From Bin87 sp965219925 (GTDB lineage Bacteria > Chloroflexota > Dehalococcoidia > Lucifugimonadales > UBA3495), in contig OZ244795.1 of NCBI GenBank assembly GCA_965219925.1, positions 3,286,001 through 3,350,000 of the forward strand: a stretch of 64,000 nt of DNA, written 5' to 3'. This document shows positions 1-8,794 of this stretch, one piece after another (the stretch's first letter is position 1; each line of letters starts with the position of its first letter). A program made the position numbers and the translations under genes. The notes beneath the pieces are model-generated. The model worked only from the letters and a program-made list of their open reading frames with translations. It ran no database searches and was not told the origin of the DNA.

Positions 1-2663
1 TCGCCGCCCCGCCACGGATGCCACAAATCCGGATTGGCGGCGCGAATCATCAGGAACCCGATGTAAGCCAGCAGGAACAGCGCTTCCGACGTAACGACCA
101 ATCGCCAGTTCTGCCGGACCCAGTCCAACATCGGTTGCCACTGCCGCCACAACACCAGCGCTGATGGGATGGCCGCAATGCACAACGCCAACCAAACCGT
201 TCCCGCTGAGTACCGCAATACCCCGAGGCTCACCAACGTCCAGGCGACCCACGCCACGAGAAGCAGCCCAAGGACCCTGGCGAACAAAATCCCCCGGTCC
301 GGCAATGGTCGCATCAGCCACCAGGTGAACGGAAAAGCCGCCAAGCAGATCAGCTCAACGACCAACAACCATGCCAAACCCGGCACTCTCGCCGGCCATC
401 CCTCACGGTCGAATACTTCCGACCATCCCCCGCTGGTTCGCTGGATTTGAACAGCTTCTTCGGACAACATCAGCGGCGCGGCGCTATCGGTATCCAAAAC
501 CCCGGATTCGATCACTTCTAAAATCGCCGTATTCGATAACCGGCCCACGTTCCGGAAAATCAGGGTCTGAGGATGGTCATATCCAACAACGTTTTCGTCG
601 GCGTATCCGAGATTCAGGTACAGCCCGCCCGGCTGTCTCCCGTCCGCATTGGAAGAGGATTGCCGGGGAGCCGGCAGCCCGGCCCGGTCGTACGGATCAT
701 CCCGCAGCGATACTCTCGCGATCCTGGGGAAAGACACAAACTCCTGCTCCAATCGATAACCCAGGTCGCCGGCGAACAGCCGCTGATAGAAAGCGGCGCT
801 TTGCGGGTACCGGTCGGGCAACCGTGCAATTGAGCCAAACGCCCGGTTGGAATAGAAGATCAGGTAGTCGGCGGCAGACAGACGCTGGGCAAGTTCAGGG
901 ATTTTTGCCGGGTCACTGTCGGGATGGTAAGCGGGAAACGTCCACACGTTGTACCGACCCAAATCCGGAATACGCTCGTCCCAGAACGACCCGCCGTTGA
1001 CGATGGAAGAGCCCGGCGTTACGTTGGCGTTAATCCACTCAGATGCGGCCACCGCGGTGTGCGGGCGGGAATAGATCCCGGCGAAGGCAACCGCATAAAG
1101 CGCCGCGCCCGCCAGCAATGCAACCAACAGCGCGATGATCCCAGGAAAGGCCCACCGTTCAATTACCCGGCCCAATCCGGTCGGCCGCGCTGGAAAATTG
1201 GCCGGCCCCGATGCGGCCCGCGCCGCCCCGGCGACCGGCGGCGTAGCGTGCCATTCTTCCGAAAACGGAGCATCTCCCACCAGGGGATCGTCAAACAGGA
1301 TGTCATCGCCCACCGTGGGCGGCGTAGCGTGCCATTCTTCCGAAAATGGCGCGTCGCCAGGCGGTTCAGCCGGGCCCCTGAACCCTGATTTCCGGAGACT
1401 CCATGCCCAGCATACCCCCACGGTAAACATCCGTGCCGTCATCAGCAGATAGAATGGCACCAGCGGAAACACGTAGCGAAGGAATTTCACCTCGAACAGT
1501 TCCAGGAATACGAATGCGGGCACCGCCCAGGCTAACAGCAGCAGGTCTGCCCGCCGCGCCGGACTCCCCCGCCACACCAGCCAGGCCGTAAACGGCGCCG
1601 CCAGCCAAACGAAGGCCCCCAGCGGCAATCCAACACCCCAAACCGCCACCTGCCGGATTTGGTACCAGAATGCCTCCGCGCCGATGTATTGCCGGGCGAA
1701 TGGGAATATCCATGCATCCCTGGCCATTGCCGTTTGCTGTTTGATGTCGCCGGCGAACGTGCTCAAATCCAGCAGGGCGTATGGTGTTGTGATGAAAAAA
1801 ACCACCAAAGCCGCTGCCGCACTGAGCAACATCATCGGGATTACGCGAACCGACGACATGAACGTCAAATCCGACCATCGCTCCCCGGCTCGGTCTTTTG
1901 CCACCCACAAAAAGGACAACGCCAGCGGCGCCAGTATGGGAGCCACCGATATTTTCGGCGCCATCGCCAGACCCACCAGCGCCCCCAACAGCAGCGCATC
2001 CCGATGCCTCCCCCCGTCCACCAGGCGCAGCATCGCCCACAACGCTCCCAATGACGTCAAAACCGTGAATGGCTCGGGACGGTAGAAATGGGCATGCTGG
2101 ATGTGGATCACCGCGAACGTGGTCAACGCAGCGGCCAGCAACCCGGTCCAACGCCCGTACATCCTGCGGCCGATGACGTACATCATCGCCACGGAACCCA
2201 CATCAGCCAGGGCAGCCAGCGTACGGCCGGCGAACCGCATATCCATTGCGCCCCAGTCGGTAAACAGCTCGGCCACCGATCGAATCAGCACCAGGATATA
2301 TATAAGCACGCTCCCCAACGGGAACCAATGTGGGTTCAGTGGGCTGCGTTCCGCGTCGAAAAACGCAGCCAGAGTGGGTATCCCGGCTTCCATCTGCGGC
2401 CACTGCGCCAGCCATCGCTCGTGGCCGGGCGCAACCGACAGCGTCCTGAACATGTCATCGGCCCGCAGATAAAACGACCGCTCGTCGGGATGGAACCCGT
2501 GGCCGGCGTCCCAGTCAATCCCGTAGAGCCGCAGCCCCAACGCGACCAGCAACAGCGCCGGCAATAGTAAATTCGGCCCCCACAGCAATCGCAGGGGGGC
2601 CAGAGTACGGACCAGCAGCGGATGCAATTCGGTTAGCCGCCCTCGCCGCCAACCACGCAGCAC
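1..2663 (-). CDS. GT39-type glycosyltransferase fused to DUF2298 membrane domain (3' end outside window)
   Basis: The frame is open from a GTG at 2663 to the left edge (about 887 codons), so the C-terminus is missing. The N-terminal part reads like a GT-C/GT39 lipid-carrier-dependent glycosyltransferase: a hydrophobic helix, then DWDAGHGFHPDE near residue 50, then many membrane helices. After a linker and a soluble stretch come further helices, including REGWPARVPGLAWLL and, at the edge, RAANPDLWHPW, which is characteristic of DUF2298 (YYY-type) proteins of Chloroflexi and archaea. A role in polymer or lipid-linked sugar transfer is inferred. The start is uncertain: the GTG overlaps the GAPDH gene by 31 bp, and a TTG at 2627 just after the GAPDH stop is the alternative. 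The linker holds a duplicated segment (see 1237-1346). Confidence 0.8.
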   Translation of the reverse strand, partial: MLRGWRRGRLTELHPLLVRTLAPLRLLWGPNLLLPALLLVALGLRLYGIDWDAGHGFHPDERSFYLRADDMFRTLSVAPGHERWLAQWPQMEAGIPTLAAFFDAERSPLNPHWFPLGSVLIYILVLIRSVAELFTDWGAMDMRFAGRTLAALADVGSVAMMYVIGRRMYGRWTGLLAAALTTFAVIHIQHAHFYRPEPFTVLTSLGALWAMLRLVDGGRHRDALLLGALVGLAMAPKISVAPILAPLALSFLWVAKDRAGERWSDLTFMSSVRVIPMMLLSAAAALVVFFITTPYALLDLSTFAGDIKQQTAMARDAWIFPFARQYIGAEAFWYQIRQVAVWGVGLPLGAFVWLAAPFTAWLVWRGSPARRADLLLLAWAVPAFVFLELFEVKFLRYVFPLVPFYLLMTARMFTVGVCWAWSLRKSGFRGPAEPPGDAPFSEEWHATPPTVGDDILFDDPLVGDAPFSEEWHATPPVAGAARAASGPANFPARPTGLGRVIERWAFPGIIALLVALLAGAALYAVAFAGIYSRPHTAVAASEWINANVTPGSSIVNGGSFWDERIPDLGRYNVWTFPAYHPDSDPAKIPELAQRLSAADYLIFYSNRAFGSIARLPDRYPQSAAFYQRLFAGDLGYRLEQEFVSFPRIARVSLRDDPYDRAGLPAPRQSSSNADGRQPGGLYLNLGYADENVVGYDHPQTLIFRNVGRLSNTAILEVIESGVLDTDSAAPLMLSEEAVQIQRTSGGWSEVFDREGWPARVPGLAWLLVVELICLAAFPFTWWLMRPLPDRGILFARVLGLLLVAWVAWTLVSLGVLRYSAGTVWLALCIAAIPSALVLWRQWQPMLDWVRQNWRLVVTSEALFLLAYIGFLMIRAANPDLWHPWRGG
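1237..1346. repeat. In-frame 29-bp direct repeat, 81-bp period
   Basis: The 29 bases at 1237-1265 recur exactly at 1318-1346. The 81-bp spacing is 27 codons, so the repeat keeps the frame of the glycosyltransferase-DUF2298 gene and encodes SEEWHATPP twice in its soluble linker. It looks like a recent partial duplication of a linker unit. Confidence 0.85.
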
Positions 2664-3652
2664 AGGTCAGCAGTGCGGCAAGAATAGCCCCACTCGTTGT
2701 CATACCAACCCATGATCTTGACCATGCTGTCGTCCAAAACCATGGTGCTCAACCCGTCTAAGATACAGCTATGGGTGTTCCCTCGAATATCCGAACTGAC
2801 AATTGGGTCTTCGGTGTACTCCAAAATTCCCTTCATTGAGCCGGATGCCGCTGCCTTGAATGCTGCGTTTACCTCATCCTTCGTAACCGCCTGCTTCAAG
2901 TCGGCGACAAAGTCAGTAACCGAGCCCACCGATGTCGGAATGCGATAGGCAATGCCGTGCAGCTTGCCTTCCAGTTCGGGCAACACCACGCCCACCGACC
3001 GCGCTGCTCCGGTACTGGTCGGGATGATATTTTGCGCTGCCGCTCGGGCACGCCTCAAATCACGGTGATTCCGGTCCAGGATGCTTTGGTCGTTGGTGTA
3101 GGCATGAATAGTGGACATTAATCCGCGCTCCACCCCGAAAGCGTCATGCAGCACCTTGACCATGGGAGCGAAACAGTTGGTGGTACAAGACGCATTGGAT
3201 ATGATGCGGTGCTCGTCACCCTTGTAAACATCGTCGTTCACGCCCAAAACGATCGTAGCGTCGGCCCCTCGGGCTGGTGCCGAGATGATCACTTTGCCAG
3301 CGCCGCCGCTGTCAATGTGCGCCGCCGCTTTTGCTGCGTCGGTGAACCGTCCCGTGCATTCCACCACGATGTCCACGCCCATTTCGGACCACGGTATATC
3401 AGCCGGTTCGGATTCCTGAAACATGCGGATAGTCTTGCCGTCGATAACGAGATCCCCGTTCTCCGAACCAACCGTGCCGGCGTAAGGCCCGTATGTGCTG
3501 TCGTACTTGAACAGGTGGGCAGCCGTGGCCGTCTCGCCCCTACCATTCACGGCGACCAGGTCAAGCCGGTCGTGATACGTGGGAGAGAGCGCCGCTCGGG
3601 CTACCAACCGCCCAATACGACCGAAGCCGTTGATACCAATACGCGTCACCAT
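2633..3652 (-). CDS. gap: Glyceraldehyde-3-phosphate dehydrogenase, type I
   Basis: This 339-residue protein has the family's usual length. It catalyses NAD(P)-dependent oxidative phosphorylation of glyceraldehyde 3-phosphate in glycolysis/gluconeogenesis. The N-terminus carries the Rossmann signature INGFGRIGR, the catalytic cysteine lies in SNASCTTNC near residue 155, and the end contains WYDNEWGYSCR, with Cys where Asn is usual. The ATG at 3652 directly precedes VTRIGINGFG; an upstream extension in the same frame lacks family similarity. Enolase lies 165 bp upstream on the same strand, a glycolytic pair. The 3' end overlaps the start of the glycosyltransferase gene. Confidence 0.96.
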   Translation of the reverse strand: MVTRIGINGFGRIGRLVARAALSPTYHDRLDLVAVNGRGETATAAHLFKYDSTYGPYAGTVGSENGDLVIDGKTIRMFQESEPADIPWSEMGVDIVVECTGRFTDAAKAAAHIDSGGAGKVIISAPARGADATIVLGVNDDVYKGDEHRIISNASCTTNCFAPMVKVLHDAFGVERGLMSTIHAYTNDQSILDRNHRDLRRARAAAQNIIPTSTGAARSVGVVLPELEGKLHGIAYRIPTSVGSVTDFVADLKQAVTKDEVNAAFKAAASGSMKGILEYTEDPIVSSDIRGNTHSCILDGLSTMVLDDSMVKIMGWYDNEWGYSCRTADLCCVVGGEGG

Positions 3653-3817
3653 CTCGGTGTGCCTCCCGTCAATCGTGTTCAGTGTGACAGGTGAAACGGC
3701 GCGATATTCGCACAGCCTGTTTGTCTTGCGAGTCGATAAGATTCGCAACCCTGGCGACGGCGATTATATCACCCGCGACGCCCGTGTGGACGCCGTTAAT
3801 TAACATTTTCGTAACTG

Positions 3818-5116
3818 CTATGGCGTCAAATGGCGGTAAATCGACTCGCCCGCGTATCGCGCTCCCGGTCCCAGTTCAGCTTCGATGCGTAGCAACCGGT
3901 TGTATTTGGCCACCCGCTCGGACCGGGCTGGGGCGCCAGTCTTAATTTGGCCTACGTCCCATGCAACTGCCAGGTCGGCGATAGTCGTATCTTCAGTCTC
4001 CCCCGACCGGTGACTCATCACCGCCGTCCAACCGGCGTCCCTCGCCATGGCAAGGGCATCTTCAGTTTCCGATATCGTGCCAATCTGGTTGGGCTTGAGC
4101 AGGATGGCATTGGCCGCCGCGGTGTCAATACCCCGGCGCAAACGTGAGATGTTGGTAACCAACAGGTCATCGCCGACCAACTGAATCCGACTGCCCAGCT
4201 GCTGCGTCAACGTCGTCCAACCGTCCCAATCATCCTCAAACAACCCGTCTTCGATGCTGATGATGGGATACTCATCGCACCAGCCCGCATACAACGCCAC
4301 CAGCTGCTCCGCGCTCAAGGACGTTCCCTCGCGCGCCAGATCATACTCACCGGTTTCGGCGTTCCAGAGTTCCGAAGCCGCCACATCCAGCGCAATGTAC
4401 ACCTGGCGTCCCGGTTCATAACCGGCCGACGCGATTGCTTGCAAAACCACTTCAATGGCGTCCCGGTTGGACGGCAATGTGGGAGCGAACCCACCTTCGT
4501 CGCCCACGTTCAGGTTATGTCCGCCATTCCTGAGAATGGATTTCAATGACTGGTAAATCTCCACCCCGGCTCGCAGCGCATCGGAGAACCGCTCGAACCC
4601 GGCCGGCGCAACCATAAACTCCTGGACATCGGCGGAGTTGGAGGCATGGCGTCCGCCATTCAGGATATTCAGCAGCGGCACCGGCAACGAAACCGGCCTT
4701 CCATCCGACAAGTGTCGCCATAAAGAGTTACCCGCAGATACTGAGGCTGAGCGCGCCGCCGCCATGGACACCGCCAGCACCGCGTTTGCGCCCAGTCCGC
4801 TCTTGTCATGGGAGCCGTCCAACTCGCGCAATGCGGCGTCAACGTCGCGCTGGACAAAGGGAGATGTTCCCTGCAACATCGGAGCGATACGGTCATTCAC
4901 ATTGGCCACCGCGGTTATCGTGCCGTTTCCGCCGAAACGCGATGCGTCCCCATCCCGCAGTTCCAGCGCCTCGTAGCTGCCGGTACTGGCGCCGGAGGGA
5001 ACCAATGCCAGACCAACACTGCCGTCGGTCAGGGTTACTTCCGCTTCCACGGTCGGGTTTCCTCGCGAATCCAGAGCTTCGCGACCGACGATCGATGCAA
5101 TGGCGGCGTCGGGCAT
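3818..5116 (-). CDS. eno: Enolase (phosphopyruvate hydratase)
   Basis: The 432-residue product matches bacterial enolase throughout. It interconverts 2-phosphoglycerate and phosphoenolpyruvate in the cytoplasm with Mg2+. Recognisable elements are the N-terminal REALDSRGNPTVE, the loop PSGASTGSYEA, the metal-site region ISIEDGLFEDDW and the C-terminal signature SHRSGETEDT. The ATG at 5116 overlaps the TGA of the upstream SLOG gene as ATGA, so the two are probably translationally coupled. It forms a glycolytic cluster with the GAPDH gene downstream. Confidence 0.97.
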   Translation of the reverse strand: MPDAAIASIVGREALDSRGNPTVEAEVTLTDGSVGLALVPSGASTGSYEALELRDGDASRFGGNGTITAVANVNDRIAPMLQGTSPFVQRDVDAALRELDGSHDKSGLGANAVLAVSMAAARSASVSAGNSLWRHLSDGRPVSLPVPLLNILNGGRHASNSADVQEFMVAPAGFERFSDALRAGVEIYQSLKSILRNGGHNLNVGDEGGFAPTLPSNRDAIEVVLQAIASAGYEPGRQVYIALDVAASELWNAETGEYDLAREGTSLSAEQLVALYAGWCDEYPIISIEDGLFEDDWDGWTTLTQQLGSRIQLVGDDLLVTNISRLRRGIDTAAANAILLKPNQIGTISETEDALAMARDAGWTAVMSHRSGETEDTTIADLAVAWDVGQIKTGAPARSERVAKYNRLLRIEAELGPGARYAGESIYRHLTP

Positions 5117-5646
5117 CAGGCACCTCTCGTTATTGGTTCGGAAAATGCCACGGTGCCAGTGTCCACCGTCCGGGCTTCCGCCGCAGCGATAGCTTTCTGG
5201 ACGGCGTCGGCGGGGTCGGCGGCCACAATGTATCCGTCGCCCACGGGCTGACCGTCACCGCGCAAGGTCAGCGGCCAGCTGTTCAGCGACACCACCGGGA
5301 TGCCATAACTCAGGGCGTAAGCGATTTCGGAGAGCGTGCCAAAGGCGCCGCCCACCGCGATGACGGAACTGCCGGTGCTGACCACCGCCACGTTCCGGGC
5401 GTATCCCATATTGGTTGCGACGGGAATATCCACGTAGTCATTAGCAGTGCCGGGCGATCCGCCGGGCAAAATGCCGATGGTAGTGCCCCCCTCCGATTTG
5501 GCTCCCTTGCACACCGCCTCCATTACGCCGGTGAGACCGCCGCAGACCAGCGTTACCCCGCGTTTCGCCAACTCTCGTCCCACCTCTTCGGCCAGCGCGT
5601 AAATATGGGGCGGTGGGTCAAAGTTGCCAATCACTGCGATTATCAC
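5116..5646 (-). CDS. SLOG/LOG-like Rossmann protein (TIGR00725 family)
   Basis: A 176-residue soluble protein beginning at GTG. It shows the nucleotide-binding SLOG/TIGR00725 pattern: IIAVIGNF at the start, VCGGLTGVMEA, and GGAFGTLSEIAYAL, related to the PGGxGTxxE motif of LOG phosphoribohydrolases and molybdenum-cofactor carrier proteins. The family binds nucleotide-like ligands, and no specific substrate can be deduced. Its stop overlaps the enolase start by one base of the ATGA, implying co-expression with enolase. Confidence 0.8.
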   Translation of the reverse strand: MIIAVIGNFDPPPHIYALAEEVGRELAKRGVTLVCGGLTGVMEAVCKGAKSEGGTTIGILPGGSPGTANDYVDIPVATNMGYARNVAVVSTGSSVIAVGGAFGTLSEIAYALSYGIPVVSLNSWPLTLRGDGQPVGDGYIVAADPADAVQKAIAAAEARTVDTGTVAFSEPITRGA

Positions 5647-5686
5647 TTGCGTTCACCTCGTGCGAGCGTTCCGGGTTCGTTGTGCA

Positions 5687-7243
5687 TTATCCAATTGGTA
5701 GTATGGCCGAGCTGGCAAACTCAATCACAGCCAGCAACGGCGCCGGATATATTCCCAGCCATGTAACTGCCAGGACACCCACGCCCATTGTGGCAGACAA
5801 TGTGATCGACGGACGCGGCAGCATTGGTACTGGAAGCGAATCCTGCTCCGGCTCGGCATCATGATGAGCTCCACCGTGTTCGGCCGCGGTGTCGCCCTCC
5901 GTACCGGATTCCGGCGCTGCCGGCTCGATGTATATCTGCCTCAGAACCTGCAGGTAGTAATACAGCGAAACCAGGCTGCTGAAAATCGCCACTCCCGCGA
6001 GCCACAGCATCCCACCGTCGGCCACGGCGGCGAACAGGTAGAATTTTGCCGTGAACCCGGCGAAAATGGGCAAACCCGCCAGCGAGAACAGACCGATTGC
6101 CAGCACGGCAGCGGTGAACGGCTGCCGGTCAGCCAATCCCGCCAGATCGGCTATGTTGTCTTTTCCCGTATTGTTGTAATACGATGCCAACCCCGCGAAC
6201 ACGATCAGGTTCGTAATGGCATACACCACCAGATAGAAGATTACGGCCTTCGCCGCCAGGGCAAAATCGTTGCCCAGCACCGCGATTCCGGCAAGGGTGT
6301 ATCCCACGTGCCCGATGCTGCTGTATGCCATCAGCCGCTTCAGATTGCTTTGCGCCAGCGCCACCAGATTGCCCACCAGCATAGTAACAGCGGACAGCAC
6401 CGCGATTACTAATTGCCAGTCCGCCCACCGCTCACTAGCCGGCGCCACTGCTTCAGCCAACAGGCGCAGCGTCAGCGCGAAAGCGGCGGCCTTGGAGCCG
6501 ATAGCCAGGTACGCCGTGACCGGAAGCGGAGCGCCTTCGTAGGCATCAGGCGCCCACATGTGGAACGGCACCGCTGACAATTTGAACCCCAGTCCCACTA
6601 CCAGCAACGCGAGTCCCACCCACAACACGGGATTGTCGGTGGCCGGCGATGATAACGCTTCCGCTATCTCCCAAAAGTACGTCGTACCCAGGGCCGCGTA
6701 AACGTTGCTCAAGCCATACAACATCACCGCCGACGACAGCGCCCCGATAATGATGTACTTGATGCCAGCTTCGTTGGAACGGGCTTCCCGCAGTCCGTAG
6801 GCCACCATCACGTACAGGCTGAAGGACAACAGTTCCAGGGCGATGTATGCCGTCAGCAGTTCACGGGACATCGCCATCAAATTCATCCCCAGGATGGAAA
6901 ACAGCAGCAATCCGTAAAACTCGCCCCGATGCTGCAGTCGCGCTTTTCCATACTCCAGAGCAATCGCGATGATGCCGATGCCGATGGCAAGGAAGAACAC
7001 CTTAAAAAACAGGCCAAATCCATCTACTGCCAGCAACCCGCCGTACAATTCGACATTGCGGCCCGGCAGCATCAGCAGTGCGATTGCGCCGACTCCGATC
7101 AAGCCCAACACCGACAATCCTGCCAGCCATTCCTTGGACCGCTCCGGCAAAACCAGGTCCAACGCAAACACCAGGAAAGCCAGCCCGGTGAGCGCGAACT
7201 CAGGCATCAGCAGGTGCAGGTTAGTCGTCAGGCCGGTTTCCAT
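5687..7243 (-). CDS. nuoN: NADH-quinone oxidoreductase-like subunit N
   Basis: About 518 residues with some 14 hydrophobic helices and the proton-pumping antiporter-like core: the GALSSAVMLYGLS region, the FKLSAVPFHMWAPDAYEGAP helix and loop, and AYSSIGHVGY. This is the family's usual length. It is one of the three antiporter-like membrane subunits of complex I. The ATG at 7243 is preferred over a TTG at 7252 because AGGGA lies upstream of it. It is the last gene of the nuo operon, starting 12 bp after the nuoM stop. Confidence 0.95.
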   Translation of the reverse strand: METGLTTNLHLLMPEFALTGLAFLVFALDLVLPERSKEWLAGLSVLGLIGVGAIALLMLPGRNVELYGGLLAVDGFGLFFKVFFLAIGIGIIAIALEYGKARLQHRGEFYGLLLFSILGMNLMAMSRELLTAYIALELLSFSLYVMVAYGLREARSNEAGIKYIIIGALSSAVMLYGLSNVYAALGTTYFWEIAEALSSPATDNPVLWVGLALLVVGLGFKLSAVPFHMWAPDAYEGAPLPVTAYLAIGSKAAAFALTLRLLAEAVAPASERWADWQLVIAVLSAVTMLVGNLVALAQSNLKRLMAYSSIGHVGYTLAGIAVLGNDFALAAKAVIFYLVVYAITNLIVFAGLASYYNNTGKDNIADLAGLADRQPFTAAVLAIGLFSLAGLPIFAGFTAKFYLFAAVADGGMLWLAGVAIFSSLVSLYYYLQVLRQIYIEPAAPESGTEGDTAAEHGGAHHDAEPEQDSLPVPMLPRPSITLSATMGVGVLAVTWLGIYPAPLLAVIEFASSAILPIG

Positions 7244-7255
7244 CGAAGGCAATCC

Positions 7256-8770
7256 CTAAAACACCGCCAGCGTGCTTTCCACGCCAGTGTTGATTACGCG
7301 CAGCAATGGGGCCGGCCAAATTCCCACTGCAATGATGATCCCAACGAAAACAGCGCCAACGCCCTTCTCCACCGGGCTGGCGTCGGTCAGGTGATCCCAC
7401 TGTGGATCGCCCTCACCAAAGAATGATCGCGCCAGCAGCCTCAGGATATACACCGCTGTTATCGCAGCGCCGATGACTCCCAACACCGCAAGGGGCAAAT
7501 AGGTGCGGAACGCTCCGGTGAAAACCATAAACTCCGCAATGAACCCGCTCATTCCAGGCAAACCCAACGACGCCAGACCGGCAGCCGCGAAAAAGAACGT
7601 GGTTACTCCCATTCGCTTGATCAAACCGTTCAATATCAATGAGTCCCGTATGTGGGCTCGCTCGTAGATCGCGCCCACCATTGCAAACATTAGCGCCGTC
7701 ATGATGCCATGGGAGAACATTTGCAACACCGCTCCGGCCAGGCCGACCGGATGCAGCGTAGCTATTCCCATCAACACATAACCCATGTGGCTGACACTGG
7801 AATATCCGATTACGTACTTCAGGTCGTTTTGGGACATGGCAGAAATCGCCCCGTACACGACGTTTACGGTTCCCAGGCCGATCAACACCGGCATCCACAC
7901 CTCGGCTCCATCCGGGGTGAGTACCATGCCCACCTGAATAATGCCGAATGCGCCCAGCTTCATCAGTACGCCGGCGTGCAGCATACTCACTCCCGTGGGA
8001 GCCGCCACGTGTCCATCCGGCGACCAGGTATGCACCGGCCACAAACCGGCCAGCACTCCGAAACCCACCATGAACAGCGGGAATACCCAGATCTGCAGAC
8101 TGCGGCTGATGTGGCCGCCCGCCTCCAGTTCGGCCAGGGCATCGATGTTGAAACTGGGCAAGCCGGCCCGGGAGGACGCCACGTACAGCGCCAGTATCCC
8201 GATCCAGATCAATACGCTTCCGGCCACCAGCATGACCATCAGTTTCATGGCCCCGTACTCTTTGGTGCGCAGGAAGACCCTGAAATCGGTGCTGCTGCCC
8301 CAAACCCCGATCAGCAAATACATCGGCAATACGGCAAGCTCGTAGAAAAAGAACAGGAAGAACAGATCGCGTACTATGAATACGCCGTACACTCCCGCTC
8401 CCAACGCCAGCAGCAGCACGAAGAAGTCCCGAGTCCGCCGGCGGATGGTCTGGCTAATCAGCACCGCGCCCATCAGCACAATGCCGTTGAGCAAAACCAG
8501 GGGCGCTCCGATGCCATTCAACCCGAACGAAAGATTGATGTTGATGGGATGGCCAATCCAGGCAAACTCCCTCTGAAACTGAACGCCGCCAGCGCCGTAG
8601 TCGTAGCGCACAAACACCACCACCGCCAGTGCCAGCGAGATGGCCGCCACCAGGATTGCGAATCGCCACGCATCACGCGGCCGGTCTTTGGGCAGGAACA
8701 TGGCCAGGATTCCGCCAGCCAACGGGACCAAAACCAGCAGCAACAGGGAAACCTGATCGAAATTAGCCAT
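7256..8770 (-). CDS. nuoM: NADH-quinone oxidoreductase-like subunit M
   Basis: A 504-residue polytopic membrane protein of the antiporter-like family. Diagnostic segments include FFYELAVLPMYLLIGVWG, the WPVHTWSPDGHVAAPT loop and GYSSVSHMGYVLMG. It should form part of the distal proton-pumping arm between subunits L and N. The ATG at 8770 begins MANFDQ; an in-frame TTG two codons earlier is an alternative. It lies 24 bp after nuoL in the operon. Confidence 0.95.
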   Translation of the reverse strand: MANFDQVSLLLLVLVPLAGGILAMFLPKDRPRDAWRFAILVAAISLALAVVVFVRYDYGAGGVQFQREFAWIGHPININLSFGLNGIGAPLVLLNGIVLMGAVLISQTIRRRTRDFFVLLLALGAGVYGVFIVRDLFFLFFFYELAVLPMYLLIGVWGSSTDFRVFLRTKEYGAMKLMVMLVAGSVLIWIGILALYVASSRAGLPSFNIDALAELEAGGHISRSLQIWVFPLFMVGFGVLAGLWPVHTWSPDGHVAAPTGVSMLHAGVLMKLGAFGIIQVGMVLTPDGAEVWMPVLIGLGTVNVVYGAISAMSQNDLKYVIGYSSVSHMGYVLMGIATLHPVGLAGAVLQMFSHGIMTALMFAMVGAIYERAHIRDSLILNGLIKRMGVTTFFFAAAGLASLGLPGMSGFIAEFMVFTGAFRTYLPLAVLGVIGAAITAVYILRLLARSFFGEGDPQWDHLTDASPVEKGVGAVFVGIIIAVGIWPAPLLRVINTGVESTLAVF

Positions 8771-8794
8771 CGTCAATCCGGTCGCGGCAACAGG

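Noticed and set aside
1366..2151. Long minus-strand open frame with Gly-rich translation
   Set aside because: It is an out-of-phase shadow of the glycosyltransferase-DUF2298 gene, whose own frame gives recognisable motifs.
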